Below, piece by piece: positions 18,329 to 26,046 of a stretch of DNA of 47,338 bases. Under the pieces are notes generated by a model. That model did not search any database and was not told the DNA's origin. It was given only the letters and a program-made list of their open reading frames with translations. Position numbers and translations under genes: made by a program. The stretch's first letter is position 1, and each line of letters begins with the position of its first letter. Origin of the DNA: Verrucomicrobiales bacterium (GTDB taxonomy: Bacteria; Verrucomicrobiota; Verrucomicrobiia; Limisphaerales; Palsa-1400); NCBI GenBank assembly GCA_003138485.1, contig PLGF01000124.1, positions 1 to 47,338 on the forward strand, read 5' to 3'.

Positions 18329-18401
18329 TTAACCACGGATTTCACGGATAGCACTGATGGGATTTCCTTTATCCGTGTCAATCCGTGAAATCCGTGGTTA
18401 A
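18329..18401. repeat. Perfect 21-bp inverted repeat (hairpin)
   Basis: The left arm (18329-18349) begins TTAACCACGGATTTCACG and its exact reverse complement occupies 18381-18401. The 31-base loop contains a further partial copy (ATCCGTG). Repeats of this ACCACGGATTTCACGGAT type are, to my knowledge, scattered through intergenic spaces of many Verrucomicrobiota and other environmental genomes. It could be a transcript end, a REP-like element, or a small mobile hairpin. Confidence 0.85.
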
Positions 18402-18597
18402 AACTCTTCCTCTGCGCCTCCGCACCTCTGCGCGAGAAGAGTCGTTTTCCCTTGTCGCGCTGGCGTCCCGGAATATCACCCCCTGGCACCCTCCGGCAGT
18501 TTATCAAAACGGGGGTTCTGACGGGCTGTGGGGTGCCCCATTCGCACCTATTCGCATCTTAAATTGACGGCGGTGAGGGTTTCCCGGGCTCCATTTT

Positions 18598-18652
18598 TGT
18601 GCAGGCTTATGCACCCTTGTGCACCCTTGTGCACCTTAAATTGCCGTTTCTG
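18598..18652 (+). repeat. Dispersed repeat with 10-bp tandem units, copy 1
   Basis: The core is three near-tandem 10-base units, TGCACCCTTG, TGCACCCTTG and TGCACCTTAA, preceded by GCAGGCTTA and followed by ATTGCCG. A second copy in the opposite orientation lies at 47124-47167 with one unit fewer. A more degenerate relative (TTCGCACCTATTCGCATCTT then AAATTG) lies just upstream at 18541-18566. Confidence 0.8.
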
Positions 18653-18730
18653 CGCCAGGTCCTGAAAAAAAGGGGGGCTTAACGAGATTCAGGATTAACG
18701 ATAAAGGGTTCCGATCTGTGTTCAACCGAG

Positions 18731-18800
18731 TGAACCGCGAAATACTCGAACGACGCGAAAAATCCAGATGTTTCGCGTATTTCGCATGGTTCGCGGTTCA
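18731..18800. repeat. Imperfect 30-bp inverted repeat
   Basis: The arm at 18731-18760 (starting TGAACCGCGAA) pairs with 18771-18800 (ending TTCGCGGTTCA) at about 24 of 30 positions, leaving a 10-base loop. It lies 68 bases before the glyS start, so it may fold in the glyS leader or end transcription coming from upstream. Confidence 0.75.
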
Positions 18801-18868
18801 AGAAAAACTCCTTTGGCGAGGATTGGGGGCACCTTGACATCGGGTTCGCATTCGAGAACACTGCGACT

Positions 18869-20683
18869 ATGGCAGAACCCAAAGGTAATGATTTAATGGA
18901 ACGGATTGTCTCCCTTTGCAAACGCAAGGGGTTTGTCTTCCAGTCTTCGGAGATTTACGGCGGCATCAACGGGTTTTGGGATTACGGCCCCCTGGGCGCC
19001 GAACTCAAACGCAACGTCAAGGACTACTGGTGGCGCTCGATGACCCAGCGCCGCGATGATGTCGCCGGGCTGGACGCCACCATCATCATGCACCCCAAAA
19101 TCTGGGAGGCCAGCGGCCATACCACCACTTTCGCCGATCCCATGGTCGATTGTCTCCTGACGCAAAAACGCTTCCGCGCCGACCAAATCGACCCCCAAAG
19201 CGGCGTCGCCTACCACTTCACCGGCGCCGGGGAGGGCGCGCCCGCGCCGGCGGACCCTTCCAAGACTTGCGACGAGCCGTACGCCGTCCTCATGCTGCCC
19301 GGCAAGAGTCTCCAACTCGTTCGCAAGACGGCCTGGACCTTCTATCGCCAGCGCGGCCTGATCGACCCCCGGTTGCTGGGCGAACGGACCGAGACGGTGG
19401 AGAACTCGACCCGCTTCAATCCCGAAAACGGCAGCCTTCTCACCGAGCCGCGCCTGTTCAACCTGATGTTCAAGACGTACGTCGGCCCGGTGGAAAGCGC
19501 GGAAAACGTCGCCTACCTGCGGCCGGAAACGGCGCAGGCCATATTCGCGCAATTCAAAAACGTCGCGGAAGTGGCGCGGCAAAAAGTGCCGTTTGGGATT
19601 TGCCAGATTGGCAAGGCGTTTCGCAACGAGATCAACCCGCGCAATTTCACCTTTCGCTCGCGCGAGTTCGAGCAGATGGAGCTGGAGTTTTTCATCCGGC
19701 CGGATGAGGTGATCGAAGCTCTTTATGGGAGCGTGGCGCGGCCGGAAGCGGGCGGGCATCCCGGAAGGCCGCAGGCCAATTGGGGCTGGCAAATGTGGCA
19801 CAAGTACTGGGTCGAGGAACGTCTGGCGTTCTACGAGGCCATCGGCCTGCCGCGCGCCAGCCTGGTCGAGTACTGGCAGAAACCGGAAGAATTGGCCCAC
19901 TACGCCCGCGCGACCGTGGATATTCTCTACAAATTCCCGTTCAGCAAACGCAACGACGCGGGTGAATTGACGGGCGAGGAACTCGAAGGCGTGGCGGCCC
20001 GCGGAGATTTTGATTTGTCGCAGCACCAGCGTTTTTCCGGCAAGGCGATGACGGTTTTTGACGAGGAACTCAAGGCCGCCTGGCCGAAACTGGACGATGC
20101 GAAAAAGGCGGCTCTGTCGGGCCGTTACCTTGAGGCGCGCCGGCAATATCTTGTCAAGATGAACGAACCGCCCCAAAGCGCCGACAAGCTGGCCGCGCGG
20201 GACGCCGCGGGCCTGGCCAGCGGCTTCTATGTCCCCCATGTCATTGAGCCGTCCGCCGGCGTGGATCGGCTGGCCTTGGCGCTGATATGCAACGCCTACT
20301 GCGAGGACGAGGCCCCGGACGAAAAAGGCAAACTGGAGAAGCGCATCGTCATGCGTTTCCATCCGCGCGTCGCCCCCTTGAAGGTTGCGATTTTTCCCCT
20401 GCTCAAGAACCGGCCGGAACTGGTGCAAAAGGCGCTGGAAATTAGAGACTTGCTAAGACCGTTAATGACGGTATTTTATGATGACACCGGAGCCATTGGC
20501 CGGCGCTATCGGCGCCAGGACGAGGCCGGCACCCCGTTTGGCGTCACGGTGGATTTCGACACGCTGGGGGAAAAGGGGGATGAACTGAAAAACACGGTCA
20601 CCTTGCGCGAGCGCGACACGATGAAACAGAGCCGCGTCAGAATTGAGGAATTGCCGGCCCTGCTGCTGGAGAGAATCAGATAA
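18869..20683 (+). CDS. glyS: Glycyl-tRNA synthetase, dimeric class II type
   Basis: Charges tRNA-Gly with glycine. The 604-residue protein is the single-chain (alpha2) type. The N-terminal GFVFQSSEIYGGINGFWDYGPLGAELK is characteristic, followed by LRPETAQAIFAQFKN, the motif 2 region GKAFRNEINPRNFTFRSREFEQMELEFF and the motif 3-like VIEPSAGVDRLALALICNAY. The C-terminal anticodon-binding domain starts near LKVAIFPLLKNRPE and ends with the expected FGVTVDFDTLGE segment. An insertion (about 110-135) before the PYAVLMLPGK region is normal for this family. Its stop shares one base with the start of the next gene. Confidence 0.96.
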   Translation: MAEPKGNDLMERIVSLCKRKGFVFQSSEIYGGINGFWDYGPLGAELKRNVKDYWWRSMTQRRDDVAGLDATIIMHPKIWEASGHTTTFADPMVDCLLTQKRFRADQIDPQSGVAYHFTGAGEGAPAPADPSKTCDEPYAVLMLPGKSLQLVRKTAWTFYRQRGLIDPRLLGERTETVENSTRFNPENGSLLTEPRLFNLMFKTYVGPVESAENVAYLRPETAQAIFAQFKNVAEVARQKVPFGICQIGKAFRNEINPRNFTFRSREFEQMELEFFIRPDEVIEALYGSVARPEAGGHPGRPQANWGWQMWHKYWVEERLAFYEAIGLPRASLVEYWQKPEELAHYARATVDILYKFPFSKRNDAGELTGEELEGVAARGDFDLSQHQRFSGKAMTVFDEELKAAWPKLDDAKKAALSGRYLEARRQYLVKMNEPPQSADKLAARDAAGLASGFYVPHVIEPSAGVDRLALALICNAYCEDEAPDEKGKLEKRIVMRFHPRVAPLKVAIFPLLKNRPELVQKALEIRDLLRPLMTVFYDDTGAIGRRYRRQDEAGTPFGVTVDFDTLGEKGDELKNTVTLRERDTMKQSRVRIEELPALLLERIR

Positions 20684-21219
20684 TGTCAACGCACACGAAC
20701 ACGGCCATGCAAAGATGGTCCGTCGGCACGCAGCAAGTCCCGCTCAAGCGCGCCCCCACGCTCTACGCCATCATCATCTTCAAGCTCGTCAAAGGCATTG
20801 TCTTTCTGGCATTCGGCATCGCCCTCTATTTCCAGGCCACCCACAATCTTTCGCAGGAATGGGCGGACCTTCTGAAAACCCCCTTTGCCGAGCACCTCCG
20901 CATCCACCCGGAAGCCAGGTTTTTCCACCACATCGCCCAGCAAATTGACAACGTGACTGTGAACCAGGTCCGGGTTTTCGCCGTATCAACCATGGCCTTT
21001 TCGTTCTTTCCGCTGGTGGAAGGGATCGGGATGCTCTGCCGCGCCGGCTGGGCCGGCTGGCTGGCCATAGGGGAATCGGCTTTCTTCGTGCCGATTGAGG
21101 TTTACGAACTGGCCCGAAAGTATTCGCACATCATGCTGGTAATCACGGTGGTGAACGTCCTCATCGTCTGGTATCTTTACGTGAATCGCGAGCGACTCTT
21201 CCGCCATCATCATCATTGA
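20683..21219 (+). CDS. DUF2127-family membrane protein
   Basis: A 178-residue protein with about four transmembrane segments. The N-terminal APTLYAIIIFKLVKGIVFL, the middle FPLVEGIGMLCRAGWAGWLAIGESAFFVPIEVYELARK and the final VVNVLIVWYLYVNRERLF match the DUF2127 pattern. Its function is unknown. It overlaps the glyS stop by one base (TAATG), so it is probably co-transcribed with glyS. It ends in four consecutive histidines after a basic residue pair, natural here because the surrounding genome sequence is uninterrupted. Confidence 0.8.
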   Translation: MSTHTNTAMQRWSVGTQQVPLKRAPTLYAIIIFKLVKGIVFLAFGIALYFQATHNLSQEWADLLKTPFAEHLRIHPEARFFHHIAQQIDNVTVNQVRVFAVSTMAFSFFPLVEGIGMLCRAGWAGWLAIGESAFFVPIEVYELARKYSHIMLVITVVNVLIVWYLYVNRERLFRHHHH

Positions 21220-21221
21220 GG

Positions 21222-22337
21222 CTACCAAACGTCCACGGGCCCTTTCGGCACGGGAATCTGCTCCCGCGCGACCGCGCCCGGTTCCCGCATGAATGAGGAA
21301 GCCATCGGCGGCGGACGGAATTTGGGCTTCAGTTCGCCCCGCTCATCCAGGAATTGCTCCCGCCAGCGCCGGTAATTGTCCAGAATCTCGTGAAATTCAG
21401 CCAGGCTGGACAGCGCCACGATGCGCTTTTTGAACTCGCTGGCCGGGCCGAAACGCCGGGCGTACCACGGCCCGATCTTCCGAAACATCCGGCAGCCATG
21501 CGCTTCGCCAAACACTCGCGCCATCCACTCCAGATGCCGGCACATCACCCCGACCCGTTCTTCAAAATCCGGCTCCGCCAGAAGCTCGCCCGTCCGCAGA
21601 AAATGCGCCGTCTGGCGGAATATCCACGGCTGGTAAAACGCGCCCCGCCCGATGCTCACTCCCGCGCAACCCGTCTCGTCCAACATCTTTTTGGCCGCCT
21701 GCGGCGTCGTCACGTCCCCGTTGCCGATGACCGGAATTCGCCGCGCCGCCTGAACCACCGCCCGGATTCCCGCCAGGTTCACCGTGCCGCCGAATCCCTG
21801 CTCCCGCGTCCGCCCATGCACGAATAGCGCCGCCGCGCCCGCGTCCTCCAGGACCCGCGCCAGATCAGGCGCGGTGATATTCGCGTCGTCCCATCCCAGC
21901 CGCATCTTGGCGGTGACGGGAATCTTCACCGCCCCGGCCATCCCGCGCACCAGAAGCGCCGTCTTCTCCATTTCCGTCATCATCGCCGAACCGCCGCCCA
22001 CCCGGCACACCTTGCGCACCGGACAACCCATGTTGATATCGACCGCCGCAACGCCGATGGACTCCAGATACACCGCCGCGTCCCGCATCTCCGCGGCGAC
22101 GGAACCGAAAAGTTGCACTGCCAAAGGCCGGTCAGCGGGGCAGGTTTCGATCAATTTGAGCGCCTTGGGATTCTTCTCCAGGAGCGATCTGGCGTTGACA
22201 AGGTCGGTGGTGGCGAGGTCCAGGCCGCCGATTTCGCGAAGTGTCAGGCGGAAGGGCAGGTTGGTGTAGCCCGCCAGCGGCGACAGAAACAAGTTCGACT
22301 TTAATTCCAGGGAGCCGATCTGCACGGCGCCATTCAA
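21222..22337 (-). CDS. dusB: tRNA-dihydrouridine synthase, DusB-like
   Basis: A flavoenzyme that reduces uridines in the tRNA D-loop. The 371 residues begin with the TIM-barrel FMN site FLSPLAGYTNLPFR. The catalytic cysteine is in DINMGCPVRKV (C105), followed by MRLGWDD, FVHGRTREQGFGG, VIGNGDVTTP and GVSIGRGAFYQPWIF. The family (NifR3/DusB) is clear; the exact Dus subtype is less certain. An extra C-terminal tail (about 330-371) rich in proline follows the barrel. It converges with the DUF2127 gene two bases away. Confidence 0.92.
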   Translation of the reverse strand: MNGAVQIGSLELKSNLFLSPLAGYTNLPFRLTLREIGGLDLATTDLVNARSLLEKNPKALKLIETCPADRPLAVQLFGSVAAEMRDAAVYLESIGVAAVDINMGCPVRKVCRVGGGSAMMTEMEKTALLVRGMAGAVKIPVTAKMRLGWDDANITAPDLARVLEDAGAAALFVHGRTREQGFGGTVNLAGIRAVVQAARRIPVIGNGDVTTPQAAKKMLDETGCAGVSIGRGAFYQPWIFRQTAHFLRTGELLAEPDFEERVGVMCRHLEWMARVFGEAHGCRMFRKIGPWYARRFGPASEFKKRIVALSSLAEFHEILDNYRRWREQFLDERGELKPKFRPPPMASSFMREPGAVAREQIPVPKGPVDVW

Positions 22338-22422
22338 TCACGAAACAGGCCCGATGTCGCTCCTGAAATCTCAACCGTTATCAGTTCGGGCGCAGCTCAT
22401 TTTTTGAGCGATGCCAGGCAAA

Positions 22423-22585
22423 AGGAGGCGTAAATAAATTAAGGTAGCAAGATGACGCAGGGATTTTGGCGGATGGCAAGGCGCGACGAAGGAGAATATC
22501 CCCAGTGGATCTTCGACTGAGGAGCAACGCCGCCAGCCGCCAAAAGAACCAGTCAAATTGCCACCTTAATTTATTTACGCCTCCT
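22423..22585. repeat. 163-base MITE-like hairpin element
   Basis: The outer arms 22423-22449 and 22559-22585 are inverted repeats matching at 26 of 27 positions; each starts or ends with AGGAGGCGTAAATAAATT or its complement. Pairing continues inward imperfectly: TTTTGGCGGATGGC at the left against GCCAGCCGCCAAAA at the right. The AT-rich arms around a GC-rich core with no coding frame suggest either a non-autonomous mobile element or a structured RNA. Part of the core (GGCAAGGCGCGAC) also occurs near 1185. Confidence 0.8.
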
Positions 22586-22587
22586 AA

Positions 22588-22643
22588 GGCTCGCCGGGAG
22601 CCTCGCCCCAACAATCTCGGCAGGGCGAGGCTCCTGCCGAGCC
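22588..22643. repeat. GC-rich hairpin
   Basis: The arms 22588-22608 (GGCTCGCCGGGAGCCTCGCC...) and 22623-22643 are inverted copies with about two mismatches around a 14-base loop. It starts two bases after the 163-base element ends. It resembles the GGCTCGGCAGGAGCCTCGCC hairpins I know from Verrucomicrobiota intergenic regions, although no poly-T follows to make it a standard terminator. Confidence 0.75.
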
Positions 22644-22671
22644 GGGCGTGTCCAGAAATTGAGATACGCCC
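22644..22671. repeat. Small hairpin
   Basis: GGGCGT at 22644-22649 pairs with ACGCCC at 22666-22671 around a loop that reads GTCCAGAAATTGAGAT. It directly abuts the larger hairpin at 22588-22643 and may be part of the same repeat unit. Confidence 0.5.
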
Positions 22672-22794
22672 TATCAGTTTGCATCGCGGATTTGCGCCTT
22701 GCGCCTTGGATTTTCCCGGGTTTTTCTTGCCTGCGGCCCGCGTTTGTGAAAAATTCCCCGTGGCAGGCGGAGCAACGCCTGCGCGCATTAAACT

Positions 22795-23883
22795 ATGACA
22801 CACGTCAAATTGCATATTCCAGGGCCGGTGGAAGTCAGCGCCAAAACGTTCCAGGCGTTTTGCCAGCCGATGATCGGCCATCGCGGCCAGGGGTTCAAAG
22901 ACCTCTACGCCAAAATCCAACCGCAATTGCAGCAATTGCTTTACACCAAACAGTTGGTCTTCCTGAGCACCTCCTCCGCCTGGGGCGTTATGGAGGGAGC
23001 GGCGCGCAACCTGGTCCGCAAACGCGTCCTCAATTGCATGTGCGGCGCTTTCTCCGACAAATGGTTCGATGTCTCCAAACGCTGCGGCAAGGAGGCGGAA
23101 GCTTTGCAGGCGCCCTGGGGATCGCCCATCCGCCCCGAACAGGTCGAGGCCAGGCTCGCCACGGGCCAATTCGACGCCCTGACCATCATCCATAACGAAA
23201 CCTCCACCGGCGTGATGAGCCGCATTTACGAAATCGCCGCCCTCAAGAAAAAATTCCCGGACGTCATGTTCATTGTCGATGCCGTCAGTTCGATGTCGGC
23301 GGTGAAGCTGGAATTCGACGCCTTGGGGGTGGATGTGTTGCTGGCGGGGACGCAGAAGGCGTTCGCGCTGCCCCCGGGCCTGGCGGTCTTCGTCTGCTCG
23401 CCCGCGGCGCTGGCCAAAGCGGCGGGCGCGACGGACCGGGGTTATTATTTTGACTTCGTGGAATTCCAGAAGAACGCCGAGCAGAGCATGACGCCCAGCA
23501 CGCCCAGCATCGGGCACGTCCATGCCCTGGCCTCGAAACTGGACGATATATTCGCCGAGGGACTGGAGGCCCGTTTCGCACGGCACAAGAAGCTGGCCGA
23601 GATGACGCGCGCCTGGGCGGCCAAACACGGTTTCACGCTCTTCCCGGAGAGCGGTTTCGAGTCCGTCACGCTCACTTGTGTCAACAATGGAGCCAAGCCG
23701 GGCGGCCGCGCCGTTGATGTGCCCAAACTGCAAAAACTGGTCAAGGACCAGGGATTCTTGATCGATGGCGGCTACGGCAAGATCAAGGGCACGACCTTCC
23801 GCATTTCCAACATGGGCGACGAAACCGAGGCGACGATGAACCAGCTTTACGCCGCGCTGGACGGAGCGATGAAACAGTTGTAA
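22795..23883 (+). CDS. Class V aminotransferase (alanine-glyoxylate / serine-pyruvate type)
   Basis: A PLP-dependent fold type I enzyme of 362 residues. The N-terminus KLHIPGPVEVSAKTFQAF with IGHRGQGFKDLY is typical of the alanine-glyoxylate aminotransferase branch. HNETSTGV (133-140), the PLP-ring aspartate in FIVDAVSSMSAV, and the Schiff-base lysine in AGTQKAFALPPGL (K188) are all present. Likely substrates are serine, alanine or glyoxylate, but phosphoserine is possible. It converges with an Lrp/AsnC-type regulator seven bases away, a family that often controls amino acid enzymes. Confidence 0.88.
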   Translation: MTHVKLHIPGPVEVSAKTFQAFCQPMIGHRGQGFKDLYAKIQPQLQQLLYTKQLVFLSTSSAWGVMEGAARNLVRKRVLNCMCGAFSDKWFDVSKRCGKEAEALQAPWGSPIRPEQVEARLATGQFDALTIIHNETSTGVMSRIYEIAALKKKFPDVMFIVDAVSSMSAVKLEFDALGVDVLLAGTQKAFALPPGLAVFVCSPAALAKAAGATDRGYYFDFVEFQKNAEQSMTPSTPSIGHVHALASKLDDIFAEGLEARFARHKKLAEMTRAWAAKHGFTLFPESGFESVTLTCVNNGAKPGGRAVDVPKLQKLVKDQGFLIDGGYGKIKGTTFRISNMGDETEATMNQLYAALDGAMKQL

Positions 23884-23890
23884 GCCGCGT

Positions 23891-24370
23891 TCAAGGCGAG
23901 ACGGCCAGGCGCTCCTCGTTCTTTTCCTCGACGGCCATCATGCCTTGTTCCTTGTAAATCTTGAGCATGAAGTGGGTCGCGGTCGAAATGACGCCGTGGA
24001 TGGTGGCCAGCTTTTCAGAGACAAAGCTCGCCACCTCGCGCAAGTTGGCGCCCTGCACCACCACCAGCAGATCGAATCCGCCCGACATCAGGTAACAGGA
24101 GCGCACCTCCCTGTATTTGGCGATGCGTTCGGCCAGCCGATCGAAGCCCCCCCCCCGTTCGGGCGTGATCTTCACTTCAATCACGGCGCTGACAACGTCC
24201 GCGCCGGTCTTCTCCTCGTTCAACACGGCGCGATAGCCGAGGATAACCTGCTGGTCTTCATAAGTTTTGATTTGCGCCGCGATCTCGGCCGCGGGCAAGT
24301 TGAGCATCTTGGCCAACTGCTCCGGCTTCAGCGCCGCGTTTTCCTGCAAAAGTCTCAGTAAAGCATCCAT
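23891..24370 (-). CDS. Lrp/AsnC-family transcriptional regulator
   Basis: A 159-residue protein with a short N-terminal winged-helix part (MDALLRLLQENAALKPEQLAKML to ILGYRAVLN) and the C-terminal RAM ligand-binding domain (VVSAVIEVKI, VRSCYLMSGGFDLLVVVQGANLREVASFV, IHGVISTATHFML). These regulators form octamers that sense amino acids. The gene contains an uninterrupted run of ten G on the coding strand (24147-24156 as C), in the loop ITPERGGGF, where slippage would shift the frame. The adjacent aminotransferase is a natural candidate target. Confidence 0.88.
   Translation of the reverse strand: MDALLRLLQENAALKPEQLAKMLNLPAAEIAAQIKTYEDQQVILGYRAVLNEEKTGADVVSAVIEVKITPERGGGFDRLAERIAKYREVRSCYLMSGGFDLLVVVQGANLREVASFVSEKLATIHGVISTATHFMLKIYKEQGMMAVEEKNEERLAVSP
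24147..24156 (-). repeat. Homopolymer run of 10 G inside the Lrp/AsnC gene
   Basis: Ten consecutive C on the plus strand, read as CGG GGG GGG GGC (Arg-Gly-Gly-Gly) in the regulator gene. Runs of this length are prone to replication slippage, and also to sequencing or assembly error. The frame is intact as given. Confidence 0.9.
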
Positions 24371-24465
24371 GCCCCCATTCTAATCCCCTCCCCTCCGCGA
24401 CAAAAGAACAATTGACCGCCAAAATGGCTGTCCGATTTGCCGCGGCGGCGGCAGCTTTATGATGA

Positions 24466-26046
24466 ATGACCGCTGTTGCGCCTGATCAAGACTTGGTGAG
24501 CGCCTACGCCCGCGGCTCGGAAACGGCCTTCCGCGCGCTGGTCCAGCGCCACGTCCACCTGGTCTATGCGACGGCCTGCCGCCAGACGGGCGACGTCGCC
24601 CTGGCCGAGGAGATCACGCAGAACGTGTTCATCTCGCTGGCGCGCAAGGCGCCGCGCCTGGCGGGGATGGAGACGCTGGCCGGCTGGCTTTACCGGGCGA
24701 CGGTGTTGGAAACCAAAGCTCGAATCCGCTCCGAACTGCGCCGCCGCCAACGCGAGCAAACCGCCTTCGAAGTCATCTCGCTGGAGCATGAAGGCGCTTC
24801 GCCCTTCGCCGCTTTGCTGCCGCTGCTGGATGACGCGCTCCTGGACCTGCGCGAGGGCGACCGCCTGGCGCTGGTGCTCCGCTTCCTCGAAGACCGCAGT
24901 TTGCGCGAAGTGGGCGTGGTGCTCGGCGTCGATGAAGACGCCGCGCGCAAGCGGGTTTCGCGCGCGCTCCAACGGCTTGGCAATTTCTTCCGCCAGCGCG
25001 GTTTCGCCATTCCAGCCGGCGGCGGCGCAACCCTGCTCTCCTCGGCCACACAGGCCGCTCCGTCCGCGGTGGCGGTTTGCTGCGCCAACATCGCCCTGGC
25101 GTCGGGGGGCGCCGGCGGCGCTGTCAATTCTATTCTATTCCACATTATGAAACTCACCAAAATCCAGACCTCGGCCGCCTGCCTCGCTTTGGCATCGGCC
25201 CCCCTGGCGTGGCAACACTTCACCCAGGCCGCCCTCGCGCGCGAGCAAACGGCGGTGGACGTCCAAATCGCCAACGCCACCCGCCAGGCTGATGCCGTGG
25301 AGACGTCCGCGCGCCAAATCCGCCAGGCCGCCGAAAGGGCGCAAGCGGATGCCGCCAAATTGAATTCTCATCTTGACGCGCTCAAACAGCAATTCACCGC
25401 CGCCTCCGCCCGGCCGGTCTATCATTGGGACGACAACTCGCCCTATGCGCGCCTGCCGAAATCTGTCCTGGCTCCCATGCGCGGCGCGGCCGTTCGCACC
25501 CGGCGCGGGCACATATCGGACGAAATCAAACAACTCCTGCAAATGACCGCCGACGAAGCCGCACAGACTCAAGCCGCCGTCACCCAATTCCTTGCCGCCT
25601 ATGAAACGCGGGAAGCGCAAAACATGCGGCAGGTCCCTCCCGGTGCGGACGACCTGAATGGCCACACCGCCGATCAGACCAGGGTGTTTGACGTTCCCTA
25701 TATCGGGTCCAACCAAATGATCGGATTGCGGCAGGATTTCTTCGGCCAGGTGACCTCCGTCCTGGGCGATGAGCGCGGCGGGATTTTCACAAATGCTCTG
25801 GCCGGTTGGATGCCGCTCACAGAGGACTATTCCGGCATTAACTCTGCTCAAGCGCTCTTCAATTCGAGCTTTCGCGCCCGATTTTACCAGCCCAAACCCG
25901 GGGACAAGTGGCTCAGTTTTTCGCTTTCCACGTCGCCGCCCAACCAGTCCAGCATGTCATGCGGTGTGGCGATTGATGATGTCCCGCTGCTCTTCCAGCC
26001 CTATGTGCAAGACTGGCTGGACGCCATGCAGAACCCCGCGCCATGA
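24466..26046 (+). CDS. ECF sigma factor fused to a membrane segment and ectodomain
   Basis: A 526-residue protein. Residues 7-80 form the sigma-2 domain (VQRHVHLVYATACRQ, ALAEEITQNVFISLARKA, LAGWLYRAT) and about 118-172 the sigma-4 domain (LREGDRLALVLRFLEDRSLREVG, DAARKRVSRALQRL). A low-complexity Ala/Gly/Val stretch follows (195-222), then a hydrophobic segment (about 233-250), a Gln/Ala coiled coil (255-315) and an ectodomain beginning SPYARLPK (325-332). The product would be a membrane-bound sigma factor carrying its own sensor in place of a separate anti-sigma factor. An internal ATG at 25147 precedes MKLTKIQTSAACLALA and could start a separate ectodomain product. The next gene overlaps by ATGA and encodes a related ectodomain. 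Confidence 0.87.
   Translation: MTAVAPDQDLVSAYARGSETAFRALVQRHVHLVYATACRQTGDVALAEEITQNVFISLARKAPRLAGMETLAGWLYRATVLETKARIRSELRRRQREQTAFEVISLEHEGASPFAALLPLLDDALLDLREGDRLALVLRFLEDRSLREVGVVLGVDEDAARKRVSRALQRLGNFFRQRGFAIPAGGGATLLSSATQAAPSAVAVCCANIALASGGAGGAVNSILFHIMKLTKIQTSAACLALASAPLAWQHFTQAALAREQTAVDVQIANATRQADAVETSARQIRQAAERAQADAAKLNSHLDALKQQFTAASARPVYHWDDNSPYARLPKSVLAPMRGAAVRTRRGHISDEIKQLLQMTADEAAQTQAAVTQFLAAYETREAQNMRQVPPGADDLNGHTADQTRVFDVPYIGSNQMIGLRQDFFGQVTSVLGDERGGIFTNALAGWMPLTEDYSGINSAQALFNSSFRARFYQPKPGDKWLSFSLSTSPPNQSSMSCGVAIDDVPLLFQPYVQDWLDAMQNPAP

Larger units (their letters stand above)
18073..18868. other. Repeat island between the polysaccharide locus and glyS
   Basis: No gene is supported in these ~800 bases. 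Instead several compact repeats are packed together: a perfect 21-bp inverted repeat at 18329-18401; a shorter one starting at about 18405 (ACTCTT...AAGAGT); a period-10 direct repeat at 18598-18652 with a degenerate relative near 18541-18568; and an imperfect 30-bp inverted repeat at 18731-18800. The last ~60 bases must include the glyS promoter; TTGACA at 18834-18839 is a possible -35 box, without a convincing -10. Confidence 0.75.
22338..22794. other. Second repeat island
   Basis: No gene is supported in these 457 bases. They contain a 163-base hairpin element with 27-bp arms (22423-22585), directly followed by a GC-rich hairpin (22588-22643) and a small third hairpin (22644-22671). A further small palindrome GCAGGCG/CGCCTGC sits at about 22763-22782, just before the aminotransferase start, and could influence its expression. 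Confidence 0.75.

Noticed and set aside
18598-18652. 10-bp tandem units as a CRISPR array
   Set aside because: No spacers, unit far too short, only three copies.
18893-20428. 511-codon minus-strand frame opposite glyS
   Set aside because: Antisense shadow of glycyl-tRNA synthetase; no domain, extreme Arg/Gly/Ala content.
20683-21219. C-terminal HHHH as a sign of vector contamination
   Set aside because: The histidines are followed directly by normal genomic sequence and a stop, in a DUF2127-like protein; no vector features are present.
22588-22643. Hairpin as a rho-independent terminator for the dus or aminotransferase gene
   Set aside because: It lies upstream of both starts rather than after a gene end, and no poly-T follows on either strand.
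22381-23733. 450-codon minus-strand frame opposite the aminotransferase and across the repeat island
   Set aside because: It runs through the hairpin element and is antisense to a recognised enzyme. No start or domain supports it.
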